Shown: positions 54,799 through 63,697 of the stretch, one piece after another
How positions within the stretch are numbered: the stretch's first letter is position 1
Layout: each line of letters begins with the position of its first letter
Notes under the pieces: generated by a model
The model's input: only the letters and a program-made list of their open reading frames with translations
What the model was told of the DNA's origin: nothing
Databases searched by the model: none
Translations under genes and position numbers: made by a program
Assembly: GCA_020249435.1 (NCBI GenBank)
Contig: JADCFQ010000009.1
Span: 1-64,000 of the forward strand
Direction: 5' to 3'
Source: Roseomonas sp.
Lineage (GTDB): Bacteria; Pseudomonadota; Alphaproteobacteria; Acetobacterales; Acetobacteraceae
Length of the DNA: 64,000 nucleotides

Positions 54799-55378
54799 CG
54801 CGCAGGAAACCTCTGAAAGGCTTGCAGCCTATCGCAGCCTGCTGCTCCGTTGGAATGCTCGGATCAATTTGATTTCCGGGGAAACCGCTGCCGAAATAGA
54901 TCAGCGCCACATTGCCGATTGCGCGCAGTTAGGGCCGCTGCTGCCGAGGCAAGGCCCGGTCGCGGATATTGGCTCGGGCGCCGGCTTGCCGGGCATAGTG
55001 CTCGCGATCATGCAGCCGGACCGCGAGTTCCATTTGGTGGAGTCAGACAAGCGCAAGGCTGCCTTTCTTGTTGAAGCAAGCGCCCAATTGAAGCTGCCCA
55101 TGGTTCGCGTGCATGCCTGCCGCGCCGAAGCTGCAAAGCTCCCCCCCCTTGCCGCGATCACCGCCCGCGCCCTTGCCCCACTGGCGTCCCTACTGCCTTA
55201 TGCCGCTAAGTTCCTGGCGCCGGGCGGCGTCGCATTATTTCCCAAAGGCAAGACCGCCGAGAAAGAGTTGACGGAAGCCGCCCAGGACTGGCACTTCACC
55301 CTTGCGCGTCTTCCAAGTGCCACCAGCCCCGAAGCAACCATCCTGCGCCTGAGCAATATCCAACGTGTCCAGCCCTAG
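54791..55378 (+). CDS. rsmG: 16S rRNA (guanine527-N7)-methyltransferase RsmG
   Basis: A 195-residue methyltransferase that modifies G527 in 16S rRNA. The SAM site is VADIGSGAGLPGIVLAI. WNARINLISGETAAEIDQRHIADC upstream is typical of GidB. ARALAPLASLLPYA and LFPKGK follow. The GTG start overlaps the mnmG stop, and the end overlaps parA by 14 bases. Its first codons are part of parS site 2. Confidence 0.96.
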   Translation: MKHAQETSERLAAYRSLLLRWNARINLISGETAAEIDQRHIADCAQLGPLLPRQGPVADIGSGAGLPGIVLAIMQPDREFHLVESDKRKAAFLVEASAQLKLPMVRVHACRAEAAKLPPLAAITARALAPLASLLPYAAKFLAPGGVALFPKGKTAEKELTEAAQDWHFTLARLPSATSPEATILRLSNIQRVQP

Positions 55379-56177
55379 CCCCGCCCGGCCGAAAATCATC
55401 GCCATCGCCAATCAAAAGGGCGGGGTCGGTAAGACCACGACGGCGATCAATCTTGCCACGGCGCTTGCTACCACGCGCAAGGTTCTGCTGATTGACCTGG
55501 ACCCACAAGGCAATGCCTCCACCGGCCTTGGCCTGCCGCGTCAGGAACGGGGCCAGGGCAGCTATGCTTTGCTGGTCGGTGCCGCGCCCTTGGCCGAACT
55601 AGTGAAGCCATCACGTATTCCGCAACTGGATCTGCTGCCGGCCGACGCCGATTTGGCCGGCGCTGAGATTGAACTGATTGATGTCGAAGCCCGCGAAAGG
55701 CGCCTCCTGAATGCCTTGGAAGCCGCTGGCGAGACGCTGGCCGACACGGACCTGATCATCATTGATTGCCCGCCATCGCTGGGCCTGATCACACTGAATG
55801 CCCTGGTCGCGGCGGATGAGGTTTTGGTGCCATTGCAATGCGAATTCTTCGCGCTTGAGGGCGTTTCCCAGATTACACGTACCATTGAACGTGTCAGCAA
55901 AAGCTTGAACCCGAACCTTAAGCTTGGTGGCATCATCCTGACAATGTTTGATAAACGTAACAATCTCTCGGAACTTGTTGCTGCTGATGTGCGCGAATTT
56001 TTCGGCGAAAAGGTCTATGATACGGTGATTCCTCGTAACATTCGCATCACTGAAGCGCCATCCCATGGCCTGCCGGTGCTGGTCTATGATCATCGCTCTG
56101 CGGGTGCGGAAGCCTATGTCGCGCTCGCGCAGGAATGGATCCGCCGCGAAAAGCAACCAAAGGAAACGGCGCAATGA
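55365..56177 (+). CDS. parA: Chromosome-partitioning ATPase ParA
   Basis: A 270-residue deviant-Walker ATPase that moves the origin region. The motif NQKGGVGKTTTAINLATALA has the extra signature Lys of the ParA/Soj group. LLIDLDPQGNAS, DLIIIDCPPSLGLIT and PLQCEFFALEGV follow. It lacks the N-terminal DNA-binding domain of plasmid type Ia ParA, so it is the chromosomal Soj-type. The GTG start lies inside rsmG. It is coupled to parB by ATGA. Confidence 0.97.
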   Translation: MSSPSPARPKIIAIANQKGGVGKTTTAINLATALATTRKVLLIDLDPQGNASTGLGLPRQERGQGSYALLVGAAPLAELVKPSRIPQLDLLPADADLAGAEIELIDVEARERRLLNALEAAGETLADTDLIIIDCPPSLGLITLNALVAADEVLVPLQCEFFALEGVSQITRTIERVSKSLNPNLKLGGIILTMFDKRNNLSELVAADVREFFGEKVYDTVIPRNIRITEAPSHGLPVLVYDHRSAGAEAYVALAQEWIRREKQPKETAQ

Positions 56178-57031
56178 AAAAGCCCGCCCGGCTCGGCATG
56201 GGCCTTTCCGCCCTGATGGGTGATGCGCCACCGCCGCCAAGCGCGCCCCAAGCCGGCCCGCCGCGCAGCCTGCCAATTACCATGATCGAACCAGGCCCAT
56301 TTCAGCCGCGCATGGAACCTGACCGGCAGGGGCTTCAGGAACTCGCGGCCTCCATTACCGAACACGGTATCTTGCAGCCCTTGCTTGTGCGCCCGAAGCC
56401 AGGTGAGGCGGGGCGCTATCAGATCATTGGCGGCGAACGCCGCTGGCGTGCCGCGCAAATCGCGAAGCTGCATGACGTTCCTGTGGTCATCCGGGATTTT
56501 GACGATCGCATGGCAATGGCCGCCGGGTTGGTCGAAAACCTGCAGCGCGAGGATTTGAACGCGATTGAGGAAGCGGAAGGCTTTGCCCGCCTCATTGACC
56601 AATTCGGCCTCAATCAGGAAAGCCTGGCGCGCGCGGTCGGCAAATCGCGCAGCCACATCGCCAACACGCTCCGCTTGCTCAACCTGCCGCCTGCCATTCG
56701 CGAGCATTTGCGCGCCGGGCGTCTCAGCGCTGGCCATGCCCGCGCGCTCCTAGGCGCGGAGGAGCCGGAAAAGCTTGCGACACAAATCCTCACGCGCGGC
56801 CTTTCCGTCCGTCAGGCGGAAGCCATGGCCGCAGCGCAGCCAAAGAACCCAGAATCTCGACGGAGCAATGCCAAGGATAGTGATACATTGGCCCTTGAAC
56901 GCCAATTGTTGGAACGCCTCGGCTTGCAAGTCGCCATCAAGCATTTCGGCAAGGGCGGGCAGGTTACCATCAGCTATAATGACCTTGATCAGCTTGATGG
57001 CCTGATCCGCCTTTTGATGCCCGAAGCATGA
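56174..57031 (+). CDS. parB: Chromosome-partitioning protein ParB
   Basis: A 285-residue CTP-dependent clamp that loads at parS. The N-terminal ParA-stimulating peptide is KKPARLGMGLSALMGD. Box II GGERRWRAAQIA is in the CTPase domain, followed by the ENLQREDLNAIEEAEG box and the helix-turn-helix SLARAVGKSRSHIANTLRLL. The C-terminal dimerisation part ends in LDGLIRLL. The ATG at 56174 overlaps the parA stop. Confidence 0.97.
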   Translation: MKKPARLGMGLSALMGDAPPPPSAPQAGPPRSLPITMIEPGPFQPRMEPDRQGLQELAASITEHGILQPLLVRPKPGEAGRYQIIGGERRWRAAQIAKLHDVPVVIRDFDDRMAMAAGLVENLQREDLNAIEEAEGFARLIDQFGLNQESLARAVGKSRSHIANTLRLLNLPPAIREHLRAGRLSAGHARALLGAEEPEKLATQILTRGLSVRQAEAMAAAQPKNPESRRSNAKDSDTLALERQLLERLGLQVAIKHFGKGGQVTISYNDLDQLDGLIRLLMPEA

Positions 57032-57058
57032 CGCAGCCCTTTTGGGCGGGAGGCCACC

Positions 57059-57529
57059 TTGTCCAAGCCAAATGATCTGGATGCCACTGACCTTGCCATC
57101 CTGCGCCTGATTCAGGCCGATGCCTCACTCTCGCTGGGTGACATCGCGAAGGAGGTCGGGCTGACGCAAACCCCATGCTGGAAGCGCATCCGCCGCATGG
57201 AGGAAACCGGCATCATCACCGGCCGTGTCACGCTGGTGAATGCCGAAAAACTCGGCCTTGGCATTTCGGTTTTTGTCGCCATCGAAACCGGCGATCATTC
57301 CGCCACCTGGATCGAAAGCTTTGCCAAAACTGTCGCGGATTTGCCGGAGATTGTGGAATGCTGGCGGCTTGGCGGCGATGTGGATTATCTGCTCCGCGTC
57401 GTTGTTTCAGACATGACAGCCTATGATGTCTTTTACCGCAAGCTGACGGCCCGCGTTTCCAGCCTGCGCAAGGTGACATCCCGCTTTGCCATGGAATGCG
57501 TGAAATCCACCACCGCTTTACCACTCTGA
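57059..57529 (+). CDS. Lrp/AsnC-family transcriptional regulator
   Basis: A 156-residue regulator. The N-terminal winged helix (DLAILRLIQADASLSLGDIAKEVGLTQTPCWKRIRRME) binds DNA, and the C-terminal RAM domain (about 70-150) senses an amino acid or related ligand. The start is a TTG at 57059 with GGGAGG well placed upstream. It lies just before the UxaA-type lyase genes, with 78 bases between, and probably controls them or the LysE exporter. Confidence 0.92.
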   Translation: MSKPNDLDATDLAILRLIQADASLSLGDIAKEVGLTQTPCWKRIRRMEETGIITGRVTLVNAEKLGLGISVFVAIETGDHSATWIESFAKTVADLPEIVECWRLGGDVDYLLRVVVSDMTAYDVFYRKLTARVSSLRKVTSRFAMECVKSTTALPL

Positions 57530-57543
57530 TGTCGCGTCCCTGA

Positions 57544-57572
57544 TTGACCCGGACGGGGCCGCGCCCTAGCTT
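57544..57572 (+). promoter_or_regulatory. Possible promoter for the UxaA-type lyase operon
   Basis: TTGACC at 57544-57549, a 17-base spacer, and TAGCTT at 57567-57572 lie in the gap before the small lyase subunit gene. The -35 is good and the -10 weak, so confidence is low. Confidence 0.3.
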
Positions 57573-57607
57573 TCCAACCATTATCAAAAGAGGGAGGATA
57601 TGCCGGC

Positions 57608-57892
57608 ATGACCGTGCATTTCTGTGTGCATGACGAAGGCGATTCCGTCGGCGTCGTGGTTGTCGAAGGGATCAAATCCGGCCAGGCGCTGAATGGCTGG
57701 ATCATGGATCAGGACAAGATGATCACCTTCAACGCCAAGTCGGATATCCCGATTGGGCATAAGCTTGCCATTCGCGCCATCGCTGCCGGTGACACCATCA
57801 TCAAATACGGCATTGATATCGGCAAGGCGGTGAAGGACATCTCCGCCGGCGAGCATCTGCATGTCCACAACGTCAAAACGAAGCGGTGGTAA
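57608..57892 (+). CDS. UxaA-family hydro-/sulfo-lyase small subunit (SuyA-like)
   Basis: A 94-residue stand-alone SAF domain. The sequence [23 protein letters not shown] and the second half [28 protein letters not shown] match the N-terminal domain of altronate and galactarate dehydratases. Split two-subunit forms include (2R)-sulfolactate sulfo-lyase SuyAB. The large subunit follows 5 bases later. The substrate (sulfolactate or a sugar acid) cannot be told from sequence alone. GGGAGG precedes the ATG. Confidence 0.85.
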   Translation: MTVHFCVHDEGDSVGVVVVEGIKSGQALNGWIMDQDKMITFNAKSDIPIGHKLAIRAIAAGDTIIKYGIDIGKAVKDISAGEHLHVHNVKTKRW

Positions 57893-57897
57893 GCGCC

Positions 57898-59073
57898 ATG
57901 GGCATCAATCTGAAAAACGCTGCCTTTGAAGGCTGGCGCCGCGAAAATGGCCGCATGGGTGTGCGCAACCACGTCATCATCCTGCCGGTGGATGATCTTT
58001 CCAACGCTGCCTGCGAAGCGGTGGCGAACAATATCAAGGGCGCGCTCGCGATCCCGCACGCCTATGGCCGCCTGCAATTCGGCGCCGATCTGGATTTGCA
58101 TTTCCGCACGCTGATCGGCACTGGCACCAACCCCAATGTCGCCGGCGTGGTGGTGATTGGCATTGAACCTGGCTGGACTGGGCGCATTGTTGAAGGCATC
58201 GCCAAATCCGGCAAGCCGGTGGAAGGCTTCGCCATTGAACAGAATGGCGATATCAAAACCATCGCCAATGCGTCCCGCGCGGCCTATCGCATGGTGAAGC
58301 ACGCATCGCGCCTGAAGAAATCCCGTGCCTCCATCCAGGAGCTGTGGGTTTCCACCAAATGCGGTGAAAGTGATACCACATCGGGCCTCGCTTCCTGCCC
58401 TACAGTCGGCAATTCCTTCGACAAGCTTTGGGAAAACGGCAATACGCTCGTTTTCGGTGAAACCACCGAACTCACGGGTGGTGAGCATCTGGTCGCAGAG
58501 CGTTGTCGCACACCGGAAATCCGCGCCCAATTCCAGGCGATGTTTGACCGCTACCAGCGTGTCGTGGAAGCGAACAAGACCAACGATCTTTCCGAAAGCC
58601 AGCCCACCAAGGGCAATATCGAAGGCGGTCTCACCACCATCGAAGAAAAGGCGCTCGGCAATATCCAAAAGATCGGGAAGAAGTGCTTGGTGGATGGCGT
58701 TCTGGACAAGGCGGAGGCGCCGACGCATTCCGGCCTTTGGTTCATGGATTCAAGCTCAGCCGCGGCCGAGATGGTGACCCTTTGCGCCGCTTCGGGCTTT
58801 GCCGTGCATACCTTCCCGACCGGGCAGGGCAATGTCATCGGCAATCCAATCCTGCCGGTGATCAAACTCACCGCCAATCCGCGTACCCAGCGCACCATGT
58901 CTGAACATATTGATGTGGACGTAACGGGGCTCTTGCAGCGGCAGATGAATATGGATGATGCCGGTGAGGCTTTGCTTGATTGCATTATCCGCACCGCGGA
59001 TGGCGAATTGACCGCGGCTGAATTGCTCGGCCACCGCGAATTCAGCCTGACGCGACTTTACGAAAGCGCGTAA
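57898..59073 (+). CDS. UxaA-family hydro-/sulfo-lyase large subunit (SuyB-like)
   Basis: A 391-residue catalytic subunit of the UxaA/GarD family. [20 protein letters not shown] is the usual opening of the large domain, [20 protein letters not shown] is the conserved metal/substrate region with two Cys, and [23 protein letters not shown] is near the end. Size and split layout best fit SuyB-like sulfolactate sulfo-lyase, but GarD- or altronate-type activity remains open. The ATG at 57898 is chosen; the frame is open to 57886. Confidence 0.85.
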   Translation: MGINLKNAAFEGWRRENGRMGVRNHVIILPVDDLSNAACEAVANNIKGALAIPHAYGRLQFGADLDLHFRTLIGTGTNPNVAGVVVIGIEPGWTGRIVEGIAKSGKPVEGFAIEQNGDIKTIANASRAAYRMVKHASRLKKSRASIQELWVSTKCGESDTTSGLASCPTVGNSFDKLWENGNTLVFGETTELTGGEHLVAERCRTPEIRAQFQAMFDRYQRVVEANKTNDLSESQPTKGNIEGGLTTIEEKALGNIQKIGKKCLVDGVLDKAEAPTHSGLWFMDSSSAAAEMVTLCAASGFAVHTFPTGQGNVIGNPILPVIKLTANPRTQRTMSEHIDVDVTGLLQRQMNMDDAGEALLDCIIRTADGELTAAELLGHREFSLTRLYESA

Positions 59074-59078
59074 CAGGA

Positions 59079-59113
59079 TTGGGCGGTGCGCGGGTTTCCG
59101 GCGCACCGCCCAA
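59079..59113. terminator. Convergent hairpin between lyase and LysE genes
   Basis: TTGGGCGGTGCGC (59079-59091) and GCGCACCGCCCAA (59101-59113) form a perfect 13-bp stem with a 9-base loop, filling the 45-base gap between convergent stops. A short T-containing stretch follows on the plus strand. It is likely a bidirectional terminator. Confidence 0.65.
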
Positions 59114-59118
59114 CAAAT

Positions 59119-59763
59119 TTACTGCCGCTTCGCCAGCGCCAAGCCGACCCCCAAGGCAATCATTGACGCGCCAGAGATTTCGCGCAGCCGGCGGATGAAG
59201 GCGGGCCGCGTCGCCGCACCTTCGCGGATACGGCTGGCGCCAATCGCCACAACAATATCCGCCAGCGTATTGAGCACCACCGAAATCGAACCCAACAGAA
59301 TGAAGGGCACCGCCACCGCGCCCGCGCTGGGGTCCAAAAACTGCGGAATAAAGGCCAGGAAGAAGGCAGCGGTTTTCGGGTTCAGCGCCTCAACCACCAC
59401 ACCTTCCCGGAAGGCTCGCGCTGCACCCATGGCAGGGGCCGGATCAGCGCCGGCCAAAGCCTGCACAGCATCCCGCCGCGCAGCGATTATGGTCCGCACC
59501 CCAAGCCATACCAGATACGCCGCGCCAAGCCATTTCAGCGCCGTGAACAGCTCCGCACTCGCCAGCACAATCGCTGAAACGCCAAGCGCCCCGGCCAGCA
59601 CATGCACCAGGCCGCCAAGGGCAGTGCCAAAGCTGGAGGCAATACCCTCAGCCCGCCCACCTGCCAGGCTGCGCGCGGCGACATAGAAAATCCCGGGGCC
59701 GGGTGTCACCGCCAGCAGCAAAGCGGCGGCAAGATAAAGGGCGAATTGGTTGATATCTGGCAT
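59119..59763 (-). CDS. LysE/RhtB-family amino-acid exporter
   Basis: A 214-residue inner-membrane protein with about six helices. It opens FALYLAAALLLAVTPGPGIFYVAARSLAGG, the LysE signature (TPGP), and has ALNPKTAAFFLAFIPQFLDP in the middle, also diagnostic. It exports amino acids or related small molecules; the substrate is unknown. GGAGAG precedes the ATG. The nearby Lrp regulator is a natural candidate to control it. The 53 bases between it and hpf hold a weak hairpin only. Confidence 0.92.
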   Translation of the reverse strand: MPDINQFALYLAAALLLAVTPGPGIFYVAARSLAGGRAEGIASSFGTALGGLVHVLAGALGVSAIVLASAELFTALKWLGAAYLVWLGVRTIIAARRDAVQALAGADPAPAMGAARAFREGVVVEALNPKTAAFFLAFIPQFLDPSAGAVAVPFILLGSISVVLNTLADIVVAIGASRIREGAATRPAFIRRLREISGASMIALGVGLALAKRQ

Positions 59764-59816
59764 GGCGCTCTCCTACGCCATGCCAGCCCTATTGCCGAGG
59801 GCTAGGGATTCACGAG

Positions 59817-60401
59817 CTACCCCTCCCCCGGATCAATCCAGCCGATATTCCCATCGGCACGGCGATAGACAACATTCAGCCCGCCGCCCTTCTTGTTGCG
59901 GAACATCAGCGCCTGAGCCTGGGCCAGATCAAGCCGCATCACCGCCTCACCCACGCTTAGTTTTTCAACATAGGTCGGGTTTTCGGCAATGATCGCGCCA
60001 TGGTCGCCATTCTCTGGCGCTTCCTCATCCGCTGGGGCCTCGATCACATAACGGCGGCCGCGCGGCGCCTCTTCTGCCGGGGCTTCGCGTTCGCCGGCGA
60101 AGGATCGCGCATGTTCATTCACACGCCGGCGATAGCGGCGCAGGCGCTTGGCCAGATGCTCCGCCGCGACCTCAAAAGCGCGATGCGCATCGGCGCCCTC
60201 ACCTTCGGCGCGCATCATCAGCCCGCGCCCGGCTTTCAGGTTGATGTCGCAACTGAACTGGCTTCGATGCTTGTGGAAGGTCACATTGGCTTCAAGCGCG
60301 TGATCAAAATACTTGCCCGTAATCGCGGCCAGACCGTCGCTCACATGGGTCTTCAGCGCTTCACCGGTTTCAACCTGTTTGCCGGCAACCGTAATATGCA
60401 T
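59817..60401 (-). CDS. hpf: Ribosome hibernation promoting factor, long form
   Basis: A 194-residue protein of the long HPF type. The N-terminal domain (about 1-105), opening MHITVAGKQVETGEALKTHV, binds the 30S decoding region. The linker is Glu/Ala-rich. The C-terminal domain (about 135-190; KLSVGEAVMRLDLAQAQALMFRNKKGGGLNVVYRR) dimerises ribosomes into 100S particles. The ATG at 60401 matches the family start. It follows rpoN in the order conserved in proteobacteria; ptsN is not present after it. Confidence 0.94.
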   Translation of the reverse strand: MHITVAGKQVETGEALKTHVSDGLAAITGKYFDHALEANVTFHKHRSQFSCDINLKAGRGLMMRAEGEGADAHRAFEVAAEHLAKRLRRYRRRVNEHARSFAGEREAPAEEAPRGRRYVIEAPADEEAPENGDHGAIIAENPTYVEKLSVGEAVMRLDLAQAQALMFRNKKGGGLNVVYRRADGNIGWIDPGEG

Positions 60402-60496
60402 GGGGCTATGCCCTCCCTTTTGCAAAGCGGATGGGCCGCCCCTGGGCGACCGGGCGCGCGACCCTTCCTTCCTGCCGGGTCGCCCTTGTGTCCGGA

Positions 60497-61972
60497 TCAG
60501 GCCGAGGCGGCCTTCTCCCGTTTGCGCTGCACGGATGATGGAATGCGCAACGCGTCCCGGTATTTGGCCACAGTTCGCCGGGCAATGTCCACGCCTTCTT
60601 CACGCAACCGGGCCACAATCGTATCATCGGACAGGATATCATCCGGGCTTTCGGCATCCACCATGGCCTTGATGCGGTAACGCACGGCTTCGGCGCTATG
60701 CGCCTCCCCACCGCGCGTGCCGGAAATGGCGGTGGTGAAGAAATACTTAAGCTCAAACGTACCGCGCGGGGTGGCGATCGCCTTGTTCGATGTCACGCGG
60801 GATACGGTGCTTTCATGCAGCGAAACCTCATCCGCCACATCGCGCAGGATCAGCGGGCGGAGATGCCCAACACCATGGCGGAAAAAACCATCCTGCCGGC
60901 GCACAATTTCGGCCGCCACTTTCAGGATGGTATTGGCGCGCTGTTCCAGCGACTTCACCAACCATGACGCGGTCTGGAAACGCTCCGCGATCCAGTTCTT
61001 GTCATCCTTGCCTCGTGCGCTGACATTGGCCGAGGCGAAGAAACCCCTATTCACCAGAACGCGCGGCAGAGTTTCCAGATTGAGCTCCACAATCCAATCA
61101 TCATTGGGTCCGCGGCGCATCAGCACATCCGGCACAAGTGTGGGCGCAGGCGGCGCATCAAAGGAAGCGCCTGGTTTTGGGTCCAGCCGCCGGAGTTCCG
61201 CGACCATCTCCGCCATGTCTTCCGCATCCACGCCGCAGATTTGCTGCAAGCCCTTCAAATCTCGCTTGGCGAGCAATTCCAGATTGGCGAGAAGCGCCGC
61301 CATGGCTGGGTCATAGCGATTGCGATCCTGCAATTGCACCGCGAGACACTCGGCCAGATCGTGGCAAAACATGCCGACAGGATCGAAACGCGCCATGGCA
61401 AGGCGCACGCGTTCCACCAGCGCTTCCTCACAACCCAGCGCATCGGCTATGACTTGTGCGCGCACATGCAAGCGCCCGGCCTGATCCACCAGCGCCAGAA
61501 GATTGCCGGCGATCAGCCGTTCCTGAGGTTGCGTGAAATTCAGCCTGATCTGTTCCGCCAGATGATCACGCAAGGATCGTTCCGGCGCTTCCATGGCGTC
61601 TATGCCGGAAAGATCATCCTCAAAATCGCTGCGCCCGCCTCGGCCAATCGGCGGCAGGCCATTGTCATAAACATTATCCCACTCGGCATCGAGCGGCGCG
61701 GCGTTTTCCGAAGGCAGCGCATCGGAAGCGGCAGCGCTGGCGGCATCGGCGGGCTCGGGCGTTGCTGGCAAAGGATCCGTGCTGCGCCCGGCATCCGGCC
61801 CGGCGATGGGGCGTTCATCGCGTTCCAAAAGCGGGTTGCGTTCCAGCTCTTCCTCGACAAAGGCCAAGACTTCAAGATTGGAAGATTGCAGCAGCTTGAT
61901 CGCCTGGCGCAGCTGCGGTGTCATCACCAGCTGCTGCGATTGCCTCAGATCGAGACGCGGGCCGAGCGCCAT
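60497..61972 (-). CDS. rpoN: RNA polymerase sigma-54 factor RpoN
   Basis: A 491-residue alternative sigma factor. Region I is LRQSQQLVMTPQLRQAIKLLQSSNLEVLAFVEEELERNPLLE, contacting activators. An acidic linker (about 55-125), a core-binding domain, a helix-turn-helix (DVADEVSLHESTVSRVTSNKAI) and the RpoN box ARRTVAKYRDALRIP at the end follow. Full length. It is needed by the NtrC-type regulator at 10033-11466. It sits between lptB and hpf, the standard order. Confidence 0.97.
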   Translation of the reverse strand: MALGPRLDLRQSQQLVMTPQLRQAIKLLQSSNLEVLAFVEEELERNPLLERDERPIAGPDAGRSTDPLPATPEPADAASAAASDALPSENAAPLDAEWDNVYDNGLPPIGRGGRSDFEDDLSGIDAMEAPERSLRDHLAEQIRLNFTQPQERLIAGNLLALVDQAGRLHVRAQVIADALGCEEALVERVRLAMARFDPVGMFCHDLAECLAVQLQDRNRYDPAMAALLANLELLAKRDLKGLQQICGVDAEDMAEMVAELRRLDPKPGASFDAPPAPTLVPDVLMRRGPNDDWIVELNLETLPRVLVNRGFFASANVSARGKDDKNWIAERFQTASWLVKSLEQRANTILKVAAEIVRRQDGFFRHGVGHLRPLILRDVADEVSLHESTVSRVTSNKAIATPRGTFELKYFFTTAISGTRGGEAHSAEAVRYRIKAMVDAESPDDILSDDTIVARLREEGVDIARRTVAKYRDALRIPSSVQRKREKAASA

Positions 61973-62033
61973 CAGCCTTGCTCTAATTCAACAGCGCGGG
62001 GGAAGGCTGGGAACATGCGGCGTAATTCTTATG

Positions 62034-62792
62034 CTAGAGGCTGAATTTTTCGCCAAGATAGACGCGGCGCACTTCCTCATTCGCCACGATTTCCTGCGGG
62101 TTGCCTTCCATCAGCACCTTGCCATCATGCAGGATATAGGCGCGGTCAATGATTTCCAGCGTTTCGCGCACATTATGGTCGGTGATCAGCACGCCAATGC
62201 CGCGATCCTTCAAATGCTTGACCAGATCACGAATTTCGCCAACGGCGATGGGGTCAATACCGGCGAGCGGTTCATCCAACAGGATATAAGAAGGGTGGGT
62301 TGCGAGCGCGCGGGCGATTTCGCAGCGCCGGCGTTCACCACCTGAAAGCGCCAGCGCGGGCGCGCGGCGCAAATGCGCAATGCCGAATTCCGCCAGCAAT
62401 TCATCCAGCATCGCGGCGCGCCGATCCGCTTCCGGCTCCACGACTTCCAAAGCGGCGCGAATATTCTGTTCCACCGTCAGGCCACGAAAGATACTGGCTT
62501 CCTGCGGCAAATAGCCAAGCCCCAGCCGCGCGCGGCGATACATGGGCAGCATGGTGACATCATGCCCATCCATCATCACGCGCCCTTCATCGGGCTGCAC
62601 CAGACCGGTGATCATATAGAACGTTGTTGTCTTGCCGGCGCCATTCGGGCCGAGCAGCCCAACGGCTTCGCCGCGCTGCAATGACAGCGACACATTGCGC
62701 ACCACAGGCCGCTTCTTGTAGCGCTTGCCAAGCCCGGTGGCGTAAAGCCCGCCGGAACCCGGAACCACTTTCATCTGCGGTGCGTCGTTCAT
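62034..62792 (-). CDS. lptB: LPS export ABC transporter ATPase LptB
   Basis: A 252-residue cytoplasmic ATPase powering lipopolysaccharide extraction with LptFG. Walker A is LLGPNGAGKTTTFYMITG, signature LSGGERRRCEIARAL, Walker B YILLDEPLAGIDP and switch His in LITDHNVRETL. The C-terminal YILHDGKVLMEGNPQEIVANEEVRRVYLGEKF is LptB-specific. Its ATG overlaps the lptA stop (ATGA). Confidence 0.97.
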   Translation of the reverse strand: MNDAPQMKVVPGSGGLYATGLGKRYKKRPVVRNVSLSLQRGEAVGLLGPNGAGKTTTFYMITGLVQPDEGRVMMDGHDVTMLPMYRRARLGLGYLPQEASIFRGLTVEQNIRAALEVVEPEADRRAAMLDELLAEFGIAHLRRAPALALSGGERRRCEIARALATHPSYILLDEPLAGIDPIAVGEIRDLVKHLKDRGIGVLITDHNVRETLEIIDRAYILHDGKVLMEGNPQEIVANEEVRRVYLGEKFSL

Positions 62793-63697
62793 CGTGCAGG
62801 AGCCCCAGGAGCGGGAAGACCCTGACCCTCACCGGGCACGATGATGCCGCGCACCCTTTCATTCGGGCAGGCGATAAGCCGCGAAATGCCCGTGTTCATA
62901 TTCACAAGCGCCTCGCACCCGGTCAGCGTATTCTCGCCGCGCACCACGGTCACATTGCCAAGCAACCGCGCAAGCCCATTGGGCGGCGTATAGACGCCAC
63001 TATCCCCGCGAATGACTTCCTCAGCAGTGCGGATTTCAACCCGGCCATAGGCTTCAACCTTTTCCAGGTTGCTGCCTTCCCCCGGCGTGCCCGCGCCCAC
63101 ACCAGGCGCCGGCTGCGGGCGCGGTGCAGCAGCCGGTTCCGTGGGCGCTTCCTTGAAATAGGCCACCAGCACATCAGCGCGCACGCGCTTGTCATCCTTG
63201 GTCACCACCACCGCATCGCCACGCGCTACTGCCATGCGCTTTTGCGGCCAATATTCCACGCTGTCGCGCGCGGTCAGCACATTATCGGGCGAGGTCAGGC
63301 GCAGATTGCGCCCGGTCAGCACCATCACCGCTTGATCGAGATCATAGATCGCGCGATCACCCTCGGCACGGTCGGTTGCCGAGGTGATCACGACATTGCC
63401 TTCGGCTTCCAGGCGCCAAATCTCACTGGCGCCGCCGGGGCCTTCACTCGGCGGCCTGGTTTCCGCCGGTGCGCCGCCACGCGGGCGATAGCGCGCCAGC
63501 AGCAGATCAGCATCAATCGTGACACCGCCGCGCACCGCCCGCGCCGCACCGCGCGCGATCACCAATTGTTCATTCTGGCGCCATTCAATGCCATCACGCG
63601 CTGTGACATCAATCGGCCCGCCTTGGTTGAGCTCAGCCATTTGCGCCGAGGCAACGCCGGCAACAACACAAAACGCCAAGGCGATACGGCGGATCAT
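62789..63697 (-). CDS. lptA: LPS transport periplasmic protein LptA
   Basis: A 302-residue periplasmic bridge protein. A signal peptide (residues 1-18, ending VASAQ) precedes an OstA-type beta-jellyroll: GPIDVTARDGIEWRQNEQLVIARGAARAVRGGVTIDADLLLARYRP. Repeats of the AEGNVVITS kind follow. It is longer than E. coli LptA (about 185), as is common in alphaproteobacteria, with a Pro/Ala-rich insertion near residues 185-205. Its start overlaps the lptC stop. Confidence 0.9.
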   Translation of the reverse strand: MIRRIALAFCVVAGVASAQMAELNQGGPIDVTARDGIEWRQNEQLVIARGAARAVRGGVTIDADLLLARYRPRGGAPAETRPPSEGPGGASEIWRLEAEGNVVITSATDRAEGDRAIYDLDQAVMVLTGRNLRLTSPDNVLTARDSVEYWPQKRMAVARGDAVVVTKDDKRVRADVLVAYFKEAPTEPAAAPRPQPAPGVGAGTPGEGSNLEKVEAYGRVEIRTAEEVIRGDSGVYTPPNGLARLLGNVTVVRGENTLTGCEALVNMNTGISRLIACPNERVRGIIVPGEGQGLPAPGAPAR

